From Bacteroidetes bacterium SW_9_63_38 (GTDB lineage: Bacteria; Bacteroidota; Rhodothermia; Rhodothermales; Salinibacteraceae), in contig PXUA01000019.1 of NCBI GenBank assembly GCA_003022435.1, positions 183,330-247,329 on the forward strand: a stretch of DNA of 64,000 nt. Reading direction: 5' to 3'. Positions within the stretch are counted from its first letter, which is position 1, and each line of letters begins with the position of its first letter. Under the pieces are notes generated by a model. That model saw nothing but the letters and a program-made list of their open reading frames with translations, was not told where the DNA came from and searched no databases. The position numbers and the translations under genes were made by a program. Shown one piece after another: positions 25,863 through 33,603 of the stretch.

Positions 25863-26789
25863 ATGAGGCTTGTTGGTTGTGGTCGAGGCTGGGGCGCTGC
25901 GATGCTTGTGGGAGCCCTGTTTGTGCTGATGGCCTGTGGGAGGGAGGCTCCGACGTCCGATGCCGACGCGCCCCGGTTCGTGACGACCATTCCGCCGTTT
26001 GAGATGATTCTGGAGCGGCTTGTGGAGGGACGCGGCACGGTGGATCGGCTTCTGGCCCCGGGGACGTCGCCGCATACGCACGACCCGACGCCATCGGATT
26101 TGCGGGCGACGACCACTGCGACGGCGCTCGTGTACGGGGCGGAGGCCCTTGACGGATGGGCCGCCGATCTTCCGGCGGCGCGGCGACTCAAACTCGTGTC
26201 GATGGTGCCGCCGGGAGCGCGTCGTTCCTTTGAGGGGGAGCACGGGGGGAACGAGCATGGGGGCGCCTCCGTGAACCCGCACTTCTGGACTGATCCGCTT
26301 GCGGTGACGCAGCTGGTGCCCGTGCTCGCCGACACGCTCTGTGCCGTGGATCCACCGGGCTGTTCTACGTATCGCGCCAACGCCGACTCTTTTGCGACGG
26401 CGCTGGCAACGCTTGACGCGCAGCTTCGATCGTTGACGGCCCCGATCCGCGAGGTGCCCGTGTTGCTGGCGCAGCCGTTCTTTCGGTACTTTCTTGGTCG
26501 GTACGGGCCCCGTCTCGTCGGCATCGTGGAGCCGAGTCCCGGCGCTGAGGCCACACCCCGGCAGCTCCGTCGGCTTGTGGACCGGGCGCACGCGAGCGGA
26601 GCCCGCGCCATCCTCACGCAGCGATCCCTGTCCGGCCGGGCAGCGCGGGCGGTGTCGGAGGCGGCGCAGGTACCGGTTGTCACGCTGGATCCGCTTGGCG
26701 GGACGGACGGGCGCCGTACGTATGAAGATCTGCTGCGCTTCAACGCCGAACGGTTGAACACCGCTCTTGCAAATCCCGCGTCGCCGTGA
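25863..26789 (+). CDS. Zn/Mn ABC importer substrate-binding lipoprotein (ZnuA/MntA type)
   Basis: 308 residues. A short signal with lipobox (VLMACGRE, Cys25) is followed by a cluster A-I metal receptor: FVTTIPPFEMILERLV near 40-55, SPHTHDPTPSD with metal-ligand histidines near 76-84, SVNPHFWTDP near 138-147 and VVTLDPLGGTD near the C-terminus. A small His/Gly-rich loop (EGEHGGNEHGGA) precedes the second His ligand, as in zinc receptors. It is the first gene of a three-gene importer operon. Its start codon abuts the end of the inverted-repeat element upstream, so the promoter probably lies within that element. Confidence 0.82.
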   Translation: MRLVGCGRGWGAAMLVGALFVLMACGREAPTSDADAPRFVTTIPPFEMILERLVEGRGTVDRLLAPGTSPHTHDPTPSDLRATTTATALVYGAEALDGWAADLPAARRLKLVSMVPPGARRSFEGEHGGNEHGGASVNPHFWTDPLAVTQLVPVLADTLCAVDPPGCSTYRANADSFATALATLDAQLRSLTAPIREVPVLLAQPFFRYFLGRYGPRLVGIVEPSPGAEATPRQLRRLVDRAHASGARAILTQRSLSGRAARAVSEAAQVPVVTLDPLGGTDGRRTYEDLLRFNAERLNTALANPASP

Positions 26790-26868
26790 TCGGTCGGATC
26801 TACGGCCCGAACGGTCCGTTGGGCGACTGCCCGCATCGCTGGCCCTCATAATCAACTCCCTGTCGGCC

Positions 26869-27630
26869 GTGCCGCCGTCTGTTCCTGCCGTGTCCGTGTC
26901 CGACCTCGGTGTTTGCCTCGGTGGGCATGCCGTGCTGGATGCCCTTACCTTCGAGGCCGCGCCGGGCGACTTTGTGGCGATTGTGGGACCGAACGGAGGG
27001 GGAAAGACGACCCTGGTTCGCGTGCTGCTTGGGCTTGTGACGCCGGATCGAGGAGCGGCCCACGTTTTTGGGCGTCCGCCAGCGGCGGGGGAGCCGGGGC
27101 TCGTGGGGTACGTCCCGCAGGCGAAGCGGCTGGACCGGACGTTTCCGGCGCGGGCCCTCGATCTGGTGCTCACGGCGCTGCACCAGCGCTGGCCGTTCGG
27201 GGCGAGCATGACGGAGAAAAAGCAGGCGCTCCGAGCGCTGGATCGGGTAGGGGGGCAGCCGTTGGCCGACCGACCGCTGAATACACTCTCCGGCGGGGAA
27301 CTCCAACGGGTCTACTTGGCGCGGAGTCTCGCACGTGCTCCCCGGCTCATTCTTCTCGACGAGCCGGCGACCGGCATCGACGTGGCCGGGGCGGCCGACC
27401 TCTACGAGGTGCTGGAGACTGATCAGGAGCAGCGCAATACGACCATCCTGATGGTCACCCACGACTGGAACGCGGCCTACCACCACGCCGACGACGTGCT
27501 GCTTCTCGACGGGCGACAGGTGGGATTTGGGCGACCGGAGGAGGTCTTAACCGACGATTGTCTCCGCGAGGCGTTCGGCCACACCGGACACGCACATGCG
27601 ATGCTCATGGGTGAGGCCGGCCTCTCATGA
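26869..27630 (+). CDS. Metal ABC transporter ATP-binding protein (ZnuC/MntB type)
   Basis: Energises the Zn/Mn importer. Walker A is GPNGGGKTT, the Q-loop YVPQAKRLD, the signature LSGGELQR and Walker B RLILLDEPATGID. About 253 residues from the GTG at 26869; the frame is open to a TTG at 26767 and another GTG at 26890 is possible, so the start is uncertain. It overlaps the permease gene by four bases (ATGA), indicating translational coupling. The C-terminal DCLREAFGHTGHAHAML is His-containing, as in Zn importers. Confidence 0.82.
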   Translation: MPPSVPAVSVSDLGVCLGGHAVLDALTFEAAPGDFVAIVGPNGGGKTTLVRVLLGLVTPDRGAAHVFGRPPAAGEPGLVGYVPQAKRLDRTFPARALDLVLTALHQRWPFGASMTEKKQALRALDRVGGQPLADRPLNTLSGGELQRVYLARSLARAPRLILLDEPATGIDVAGAADLYEVLETDQEQRNTTILMVTHDWNAAYHHADDVLLLDGRQVGFGRPEEVLTDDCLREAFGHTGHAHAMLMGEAGLS

Positions 27631-28430
27631 TTCCTGATCTTTTTACCCTTCCGTTCATGCGCCGGGCCCTGCTCGCCGGGGTCATCATCGGGCTCCTGGC
27701 GGGGTACTACGGCGTGTTCGTCGTACAGCGACGCCTCAGCTTTCTGAGTGTCGGGTTGTCGCACGCCGCGTTCGGCGGGGTGGCCCTCGGCCTGCTGCTT
27801 CAGGTCAATCCGCTCTGGACCGCCCTGCCCTTTACCGTCGTCGTGGCCCTCGCGATTACGTGGGTGACGCAGCGCAGTGCCGTGAGCAGCGACACCGCCA
27901 TCGGGGTGTTCTTTTCCGCTGCCATTGCGCTGGGCGTGGTACTGCTGACCTTCAAACAGTCCTACACGGTCGACGCCTTTACCTATCTGTTCGGGTCCAT
28001 CCTGTCGGTGCGGGCGGTGGACCTCTGGGTCCTCGGAGGCATTGCGCTTCTGGCCCTTGGGACGCTGCCGCTGTGGGGACGGTGGGCGTACGCCACCTTT
28101 GATCGCGACCTCGCCCGGGCCGACGGCGTCCCCGTGGATCGCGACGACTACGTGCTGGCGGGCCTTCTGGCCGTGACCGTCGTCGCGGCCGTGAAGGTCG
28201 TGGGGATCGTCCTTACCGCTGCCTTTTTCGTGATTCCCGCCGCCGCGGCTCGCCTGTTGGCCGGCACGTTCCGGCACATGACGATCGTGGCCGTCCTGCT
28301 CGGGGGCACCACCGCGACCGGCGGACTGGTGGGCAGCTACGCCTTCGATCTGCCGAGCGGGGCCGCCATCATTCTGGTACAGGCCGCCGTGTTCGGGAGC
28401 GCCGTCCTCGTGGGCCGGGCGGTCCGCTAG
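27627..28430 (+). CDS. Metal ABC transporter permease (ZnuB/MntC type)
   Basis: 267 residues with about eight transmembrane helices. Family hallmarks are FMRRALLAGVIIGLLAGYYGVFVVQRRLSF-type sequence at the N-terminus (split here by helices), LSHAAFGGVALG near 48-60, and VVGIVLTAAFFVIPAAAARLL near 190-210. Forms the membrane channel of the Zn/Mn importer with the two preceding genes. Its stop codon overlaps that of the convergent SDR gene (CTAG at 28427-28430), a very tight arrangement. Confidence 0.85.
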   Translation: MIPDLFTLPFMRRALLAGVIIGLLAGYYGVFVVQRRLSFLSVGLSHAAFGGVALGLLLQVNPLWTALPFTVVVALAITWVTQRSAVSSDTAIGVFFSAAIALGVVLLTFKQSYTVDAFTYLFGSILSVRAVDLWVLGGIALLALGTLPLWGRWAYATFDRDLARADGVPVDRDDYVLAGLLAVTVVAAVKVVGIVLTAAFFVIPAAAARLLAGTFRHMTIVAVLLGGTTATGGLVGSYAFDLPSGAAIILVQAAVFGSAVLVGRAVR

Positions 28431-29146
28431 CCGCGCGGACGGAGGGGGCGCAGGACGACCTCGGAGATAAAGTGGTTGGCGGGGGATTCCAGCACATGCA
28501 TCGCCGTGGCGGCCACGTCCTCCGGGGCCAGCGGGTTGTCGGTCATCTCCACGTCCGCCACCTCGAAGAAGTTGGTGTCGGTCGAGCCGGGATAGAGGCA
28601 GGTGACCCGGATGCCGTCGTCGCGGACCTCCTTCATGAGCGAGTCGCTAAAGCCGCGGACGCCGAACTTGCTGGCGTTGTAGGCCGTCAGGTTCGGGTTG
28701 CCGAGCAGGCCGGCGATGGAGGCCACGTTGACGATGTGGCCGCCGAACCCGGTCTCGTCGTTCTGGCTGCGCATGGTGGGCACAACCTCGCGGGTGCAGA
28801 GGAAGACGCCGCGCAGGTTGGTGTCCATCTGCACGTCCCAGTCCTCCAGCGGCAGGTCGTCGACGGGGCCGAATTGGCCGAGCCCGGCGTTGTTGATGAG
28901 CACGTCAAGCCGGTCGCTCTCGTCCCGGATCGCGGCGAACGTGTTTTCCACCTCGGTCTCGTCGCGGAGGTCGCACGTCAAGGGGCAAAACGCATCGCCC
29001 AGGGTGTCCTGCACGTCCGCCAGCTTGTCGGCGCTGCGGGCGAGGCCGTAGACGGTGGCGCCGCGGTCGATGAGGGCGTCCGAGAAGTGAATGCCGAGGC
29101 CGCTGCTGGCGCCGGTGACGACGGCGACGCTATCGGTCAGGTCCAT
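28427..29146 (-). CDS. Short-chain dehydrogenase/reductase
   Basis: 239 residues from MDLTDSVAVVTGAS. NAD(P)-binding TGASSGLGIH near 11-20, NNAGLG near 86, the catalytic Ser in NVASIAG near 140 and YNASK (Tyr about 155, Lys about 159) complete the SDR tetrad. The LARSADKL segment after strand 2 favours NADP. Substrate unknown; the closest groups are 3-oxoacyl-ACP reductase-like or sepiapterin-like oxidoreductases. The upstream in-frame extension is translated from a CAACGC-type repeat tract and is not used. The gene converges on and overlaps the metal permease by four bases. Confidence 0.85.
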   Translation of the reverse strand: MDLTDSVAVVTGASSGLGIHFSDALIDRGATVYGLARSADKLADVQDTLGDAFCPLTCDLRDETEVENTFAAIRDESDRLDVLINNAGLGQFGPVDDLPLEDWDVQMDTNLRGVFLCTREVVPTMRSQNDETGFGGHIVNVASIAGLLGNPNLTAYNASKFGVRGFSDSLMKEVRDDGIRVTCLYPGSTDTNFFEVADVEMTDNPLAPEDVAATAMHVLESPANHFISEVVLRPLRPRG

Positions 29147-29240
29147 CAGGGACGGAGGGAGTTGTTGGATAGAACAATGAGAAGAGTTGTACCCGTCGGT
29201 CGGACGTGAGATTGCCGGGCGGAATGAGGTTCGTGTTACT

Positions 29241-29325
29241 TTGGCGTTGGGCGTTTTGGGGTCGACGTTATGCGTTGAGCGTTGTGTGTTGGGCGTTGCG
29301 AGTTGTGGGTTGGGGCGTTTGAGGA
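29241..29325. repeat. Low-complexity GGCGTT/GCGTTG tract upstream of the SDR gene
   Basis: Read on the SDR coding strand it is CCCAACCCACAAC, CAACGCCCAAC, CAACGCTCAACGCATAAC and AACGCCCAACGCC, the same words as upstream of argH (9173-9279) and of the M20 peptidase (63217-63281). The tract lies 95 bp from the SDR start codon. Confidence 0.6.
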
Positions 29326-29389
29326 CTGGGGCGTTCTGGCAGGGGGCTTCTGCCACGAGGATCAGAGGTGCAGAACAGACAGGAACGGG

Positions 29390-29647
29390 TCATCCGGGGG
29401 CCGGGGGGACGGAGGACGAGGCATCGTCGGGGGAGGACGAGAGGTCGTCGCGCACCTCGCCCCAGGTGGCCGTGGTGGTGAGTATGCGCTTCGCCTCCGA
29501 AAGGGACAGGTCGAGCAGTGCCAAAAGGATTTGGACCGCCACCTTGCGAGAGTGTCCGTCCCGACGGAGTCGCTGAAAGGTCGTTTCGATTTCCTCGTCC
29601 GCGTCCAGCGTTTCTTCGTACGTGCGGAGGAGATCCTCGTCGGGCAT
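29390..29647 (-). CDS. Small acidic helical protein of unknown function
   Basis: 85 residues starting at MPDEDLLRTYEETLDADEE. The central part, TTFQRLRRDGHSRKVAVQILLALLDLSLSEAKRIL, reads like a helical bundle with an SEAKRIL segment resembling the C-terminal helix region of L7/L12 or of small conserved helical proteins; the tail is Ser/Asp/Pro-rich. Codon usage matches neighbours, favouring a real gene. Function unknown. The element E3 begins 45 bp upstream of its start and so may hold its promoter. Confidence 0.5.
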   Translation of the reverse strand: MPDEDLLRTYEETLDADEEIETTFQRLRRDGHSRKVAVQILLALLDLSLSEAKRILTTTATWGEVRDDLSSSPDDASSSVPPAPG

Positions 29648-29691
29648 CACGACGATGGGAGGGATGAGTAGGCGCGTGGTAAGGAGGCTTA

Positions 29692-30008
29692 CCGATACGT
29701 GAACAAATTTGCACCGATCCTGGAAATCTCAGATTTCCTAGATCGGTACCCTCCGCTTCTTGCTTGCGGCTGCACACGGTCCAGGAGATTTGGATCTCCA
29801 GCAATCTAGGATTCCCAGGAGATTTGGATCTCCAGCAATCTAGGATTCCCAGGAGATTTGGATCTCCAGCAATCTCAGATCCCCAAGATTTAGAATCTCC
29901 AGCAATCCAGGATTCAGGGGATCTCAGATCCCCAAGATCTTGCCGGACGAGTCCGGCTGATCTCCAATCTTTCGGGGAAAATGGTGTACGTACGTTCTCA
30001 CAGATCGG
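29692..30008. mobile_element. TA-flanked inverted-repeat element with internal tandem array (copy E3)
   Basis: 317 bp with TA at both edges (29690-29691, 30009-30010). Left end CCGATACGTGAAC, right end the complement of CCGATCTGTGAGAAC. Inside are a long hairpin (ACCGATC..GATCGGT, inner GGAAATCT-C-AGATTTCC, 29713-29747), a 34-bp tandem array and the hairpin GCCGGAC-GA-GTCCGGC (29942-29957). The right end (TACGTACGTTCTCAC) matches copy E7 at 59.5 kb, defining a second end subtype. Non-coding. Confidence 0.78.
29781..29916. repeat. 34-bp tandem repeat array inside element E3
   Basis: Four units begin at 29781, 29815, 29849 and 29883. Units 1 and 2 are identical, unit 3 diverges at its end and unit 4 is more diverged. 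Each unit contains GGAGAT-TTGG-ATCTCC-type and AATC-TAG-GATT palindromes. The array starts immediately after CGGTCC, the same internal point at which copies E2 and E4 are enlarged. Confidence 0.8.
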
Positions 30009-30117
30009 TATACGCGTTCAGGGGGTGAACGATCGCGCGGATCCTCCGGCGAGAGGCAATGAACGGCGAGATGATGAAGGCAAAAGCCTCTGGGACGAAA
30101 ATCTTATTCCGCTGTTA

Positions 30118-30125
30118 TACTTTTG
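30118..30125 (+). promoter_or_regulatory. Candidate -7 element (TAnnTTTG) for the ECF sigma gene
   Basis: TACTTTTG matches the Bacteroidetes TAnnTTTG consensus and lies about 95 bp upstream of the sigma-factor start codon. No clear upstream TTTG element is visible at the right distance, so this is weak. Confidence 0.25.
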
Positions 30126-30218
30126 TGATAACACGGGGTAGGAATGAAGGTATAGGTCTGTGACGAAAGGGAAGAGAGGGCGTCCCGCGTAGCCTTTTTT
30201 CCAATCCACTGTGATCCC

Positions 30219-30797
30219 ATGGAAATGACTCAGCCCTGTACGACGGTCGAACCGAGCGTCGAGGCCCTGAAGGCCGGCGACGAACAGGCGTACCGGCGGC
30301 TCTTTGAACAGGAGCGGGATCGGCTTCAGAACTTTGTGATGAAGATTCTCGGCGATCACGACGAGGCCGAAAACATTGTTCAGGAGACGTTCGCGGTGGC
30401 GTACCGACAGATCGACGACTTTCGGGGAGAGTCGAAGGTGTCGACGTGGCTGTTCTCGATTGCCCGCCATCTGGCGTACGGTCATCTCCGGAAGACGAAG
30501 CGGCACACCTATCGGGAGCATGAGACCATCGAGCTCTTGCAGGCCGAGCGGGCCGACACGGCCGCGATGACGCTGGAGGCGGTTGAAGCAGAAGAGCGCA
30601 GGCGCATTGTCCACGATGCGCTGCAGGAGTTGCCGGACCACTACCGGCGGGTGGTGCAGCTCCGAGACCTGGAGGAGAAGTCCACGGCGGAGACCGCCGA
30701 GCAGTTAGGACTGACGGAGGTCAACGTTCGGGTGCGTCTGCACCGGGCCCGCAAGCAGTTGCGCGAGCATCTGTGCGAGCGCATGGACGCGTGCTGA
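30219..30797 (+). CDS. ECF RNA polymerase sigma factor
   Basis: 192 residues. Region 2 (residues about 25-95) contains FVMKILGDHDEAENIVQETF and the STWLFSIARHLAYGHLRK core- and -10-binding helices. Region 4 (about 130-185) contains LQELPDHYRRVVQLRDLE and the HTH STAETAEQLGLTEVNVRVRL. Directs transcription of an unknown regulon. No anti-sigma factor follows, since the next genes are on the other strand. The element E3 ends 210 bp upstream. Confidence 0.88.
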   Translation: MEMTQPCTTVEPSVEALKAGDEQAYRRLFEQERDRLQNFVMKILGDHDEAENIVQETFAVAYRQIDDFRGESKVSTWLFSIARHLAYGHLRKTKRHTYREHETIELLQAERADTAAMTLEAVEAEERRRIVHDALQELPDHYRRVVQLRDLEEKSTAETAEQLGLTEVNVRVRLHRARKQLREHLCERMDAC

Positions 30798-30821
30798 CCC
30801 TCGTCGTTGGGGCTTTGATGC

Positions 30822-31535
30822 TCAGTCGTCCGCGACGGCGCCTTCTTCCCAGCCCTCGGTCAGGATGTGGTCCGCAGGCACGCCTGCGTCCTGGAGGGCT
30901 GTGTTCGTGTCGACGACCATTTCCGGCACGCCGCAGGCGTAGGCATGGGGGGCGTCGAGGCGATCGAGCGCCGGGGCAAGGTGGTCCTGCACGTGGCCCG
31001 TGGGCCCGTCCCAGGCTTCGCCGGACAGCACATAGGTGACCGAGAGGGAGGGATAGGTGGCTGCCAGGCGGTCGAGCATCGCCCGGTACATGAGGTCTGC
31101 CTGGGTGCGTTCCCCGTAGAGGAGTGTGGCGTGGCCGCCCTCGGCCCGCAGGTAGGGCGTGAGCATAGAAAGCATCGGGGTCAGGCCGGTGCCGGTTGCC
31201 AAAAAGAGGGCGTCCCGGGTCGGGTCCCGCAGTTGGAGGTTGCCGGACGGGGGCATGAGCGGCACCGGGTCTCCGACGCTGCGTTCGTGGAGCCACACCG
31301 AGCACGTGCCGTTGTCGTACCGCTTGACGGCCAGGACCAGCGTCTCTGTTCCGGGGCCGCTGACGGGGGAGTACGGGCGGTAGACAGGGCTGCCGTCTGC
31401 CTCCATGCGCACATTGACGTGCTGGCCCGGTTCGTGAGAAAAGGTGTGGTCGTCGGCCCGCAGTACAAGCTGCTGCACGCGAGGGGCGAGCGGGTATGTG
31501 CCGACGACCGTCGTCTCGATGAGGGGGGGCGCCAT
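30822..31535 (-). CDS. FAD/NAD(P)-binding oxidoreductase (ferredoxin reductase type)
   Basis: 237 residues. An FAD-binding beta barrel (about 1-100) carries YRPYSPVSGPG (the RxYS flavin motif) and a NAD-binding half carries FLATGTGLTPMLSML near 110-124, LLYGERTQADLMY near 138 and a terminal ACGVPEMV. It resembles phenol-hydroxylase-like or FNR-type reductases, transferring electrons between NAD(P)H and an unknown partner. No Fe-S domain is fused. It follows a 160-residue hypothetical gene by 36 bp, probably in one transcript. Confidence 0.82.
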   Translation of the reverse strand: MAPPLIETTVVGTYPLAPRVQQLVLRADDHTFSHEPGQHVNVRMEADGSPVYRPYSPVSGPGTETLVLAVKRYDNGTCSVWLHERSVGDPVPLMPPSGNLQLRDPTRDALFLATGTGLTPMLSMLTPYLRAEGGHATLLYGERTQADLMYRAMLDRLAATYPSLSVTYVLSGEAWDGPTGHVQDHLAPALDRLDAPHAYACGVPEMVVDTNTALQDAGVPADHILTEGWEEGAVADD

Positions 31536-31571
31536 GACGAGCAATCGTGTCGATGCGGGAAGAAAAAACCG

Positions 31572-32042
31572 TTACGCCAGGGGATACTCAAGGCCGCTTA
31601 CGTAGTCGGACACGTCGCCCGCGTCGGCCACGAATGTGATGCGCTCGTAGCGGGGCTGCCCGATCCACGCGTGGGACGGGGTCACGTCCTCATCCGTGAG
31701 CACCGTTTCGGACTCTGCGTCCTCAAAGACGGCGACGCGTCCCTCGATCGATTTCTCGCGGAGGGCCGTCCGCAAGTCGTCCACGGAGCGATACTGACCG
31801 ATCTCGGTCACGTCGTCCGCATCGGGCATCGGCGGTTCCTCGGTCCGTGCCGAGTGGACGCGGATCTGAAGACGGTCCCGGTCGGGGGCGTGAATGAGTT
31901 GAAACAGTGCCGGGGCGGGGGAGGCTGGGGAGGAGTCCGGGGCCGGCCCCTCCGGGGAGCGCACCTCTTTGCCCGTCTCGGTGGGCGGATCGTTTCCGCG
32001 ATGGCGGCCAACAGACGGAAGATCGTCGGGAAGGTCATCCAT
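31572..32042 (-). CDS. Acidic protein of unknown function
   Basis: About 156 residues from MDDLPDDLPSVGR (a start at 32063 would add seven). The N-terminal third is low-complexity Pro/Ser/Ala; the remainder alternates strand- and helix-like segments (RLQIRVHSART, DDLRTALREKSIEGRVAVFEDAESE, YERITFVADAGDVSDYVSGLE). No family is recognised. The 36-bp gap to the flavin reductase gene suggests coexpression. Acidic composition fits a cytosolic halophile protein. Confidence 0.55.
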   Translation of the reverse strand: MDDLPDDLPSVGRHRGNDPPTETGKEVRSPEGPAPDSSPASPAPALFQLIHAPDRDRLQIRVHSARTEEPPMPDADDVTEIGQYRSVDDLRTALREKSIEGRVAVFEDAESETVLTDEDVTPSHAWIGQPRYERITFVADAGDVSDYVSGLEYPLA

Positions 32043-32311
32043 GGGCAACCGGCGAGACTTCATTGAAGAACAAAATGCGTGCTTTCATACTAATGACTTC
32101 GAATCCCCCAAGATACGGACCGACTGTGATTCGTCCGTGAAGGCGTTCTGGCGGCCACAGGGCCGTCTGAACCGGTCGGGTGCATCGTCGAGGACAACTA
32201 GGCAGACATCGTAGACGCCGGGACAGGATTGAAACAGCACGACCCCCCCACTGCGTTCGGAGGCCAGACTGACTTGCCGATACACTGGGAATAATCTCTC
32301 CGTCAATCCTC

Positions 32312-32992
32312 ATGGAGCTCACCTACTACGGCCACTCGACCTTTCAGATCGAGACGGGCGGCACGACGCTGCTCTTCGATCCCTTCTTCGCGGACAACCC
32401 GCATACCGACGCAAACGCGTCAGACTTCGATCCCGACGTGCTGATCCTGACGCATGCCCACTTCGACCACTATTCGGACACCGAGGGCGTACTGGACGGT
32501 AGCGACCCGCTCGTGATCAGCAACTTCGAGATCACGCAGCGTGTCAGTGAAGAGTATGACCACGACGCGATTCAGCCGCTCAACGAGGGCGCCGACGTGA
32601 CCTTCGACTGGGGGACGATCAAGGCGACGCATGCGCGGCACACGTCCTCCTTCCCGGACGGCAGCTACGGCGGCGTGCCGCAGGGATGTGTGCTGGAGCT
32701 CGACGATGGCGTCGTGTACAACACCGCCGACACCGCGCCCTTCGCCGAAATGGAGTGGATTGGTGACCTCTGGGACGTGGACCTGATGCTTGCGCCCGTC
32801 GGCAACGTCTTCACGATGGGCATTGCCGGGGCGCTTCACGCCGCGGAGATGGTGGATCCGGACCGTGTGGCCCCACTGCACTACGACACCTTTCCCCCCC
32901 TCGAGACGGATCTGGACGAGTTTCAGGACACCTTTGGCGACGCCGGGTACGACACGATCGTCTTCGACGTGGGAACGTCCACCTCGCTCTAA
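32312..32992 (+). CDS. Metal-dependent hydrolase, UPF0173 (metallo-beta-lactamase fold)
   Basis: 226 residues. It starts with the family-typical MELTYYGHSTF, followed by FDPFFADNP, the metal motif THAHFDHYSD (near 48-57), further ligands in HARHTSSF and MGIAGA, and the final His in LHYDTFPPLE. These match the UPF0173 group of MBL-fold hydrolases, whose substrate is unknown. Length is typical (about 225). It is followed 100 bp later by a YfcE-like phosphoesterase gene. Confidence 0.88.
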   Translation: MELTYYGHSTFQIETGGTTLLFDPFFADNPHTDANASDFDPDVLILTHAHFDHYSDTEGVLDGSDPLVISNFEITQRVSEEYDHDAIQPLNEGADVTFDWGTIKATHARHTSSFPDGSYGGVPQGCVLELDDGVVYNTADTAPFAEMEWIGDLWDVDLMLAPVGNVFTMGIAGALHAAEMVDPDRVAPLHYDTFPPLETDLDEFQDTFGDAGYDTIVFDVGTSTSL

Positions 32993-33022
32993 CGGGACCA
33001 TTCCACACCGGGACGTTCACCG

Positions 33023-33043
33023 GCCCCGGGACGTGTCCGGGGC
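33023..33043 (+). terminator. Possible weak terminator hairpin
   Basis: GCCCCGG (33023-33029) pairs with CCGGGGC (33037-33043) over a 7-nt loop, followed by only three T residues. It lies 31 bp after the UPF0173 gene. Confidence 0.3.
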
Positions 33044-33096
33044 TTTCCAACCGGCGGGGTCGTATTCTTCGGACACAGTGCTCCACACGCCTGCTC

Positions 33097-33597
33097 GTGA
33101 CGAGAATCGGCATTCTTTCGGACACCCACGGCTCCTTTCATCCGGCCCTCATCGATGATCTGGACGGGGTGGATCTCATTCTCCACGCCGGAGACATCTG
33201 TGACTACGGCATTCTGGATGGACTCCAAACCGTGGCCCCGGTGCGAGCGGTGTGGGGCAACGCGGACAATATGGGCATCCGTCGGCGGCTCGAAGAGCAC
33301 AATCGCTTCGAGGTCGACGGGCTCGATGTGTGGATGACCCACATTGCCGGGCGACCCGGAAAGTGGCAGCGCGGGATGGGCGAGCGGCTGGCGGACGATC
33401 CCCCCGACATCTTCGTGTGTGGGCACAGCCACATCCTTCGGGTTGAACGGGTCGAGGACCTCGGCGGCATGCTCTACGTCAACCCCGGCGCCGCCGGCAA
33501 GCAGGGCTTTCACCAGGAAAAGACGTGCCTGCGTCTTGCAATCGAGGACGGAGCGGCCACCGAGATGGATGTCATTCATCTCGATGCGGAGGAATAA
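33097..33597 (+). CDS. YfcE/MJ0936-type metallophosphoesterase
   Basis: 166 residues from a GTG. The calcineurin-like motifs are complete: GILSDTHG near 5-12, HAGDICD near 31, WGNADN near 53-58 and a closing CGHSHI near 107 with a partner VNPGAAG. Small members hydrolyse phosphodiesters with Mn2+; the in vivo substrate is unknown. Length fits (160-180). It converges on the GlmU-like gene with only 6 bp between stop codons. Confidence 0.88.
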   Translation: MTRIGILSDTHGSFHPALIDDLDGVDLILHAGDICDYGILDGLQTVAPVRAVWGNADNMGIRRRLEEHNRFEVDGLDVWMTHIAGRPGKWQRGMGERLADDPPDIFVCGHSHILRVERVEDLGGMLYVNPGAAGKQGFHQEKTCLRLAIEDGAATEMDVIHLDAEE

Positions 33598-33603
33598 GGC
33601 CGA

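Noticed and set aside
29781..29916. 34-bp array considered as a CRISPR
   Set aside because: Units are head-to-tail without spacers, are palindromic, lie within a transposon-like element, and no cas gene is present.
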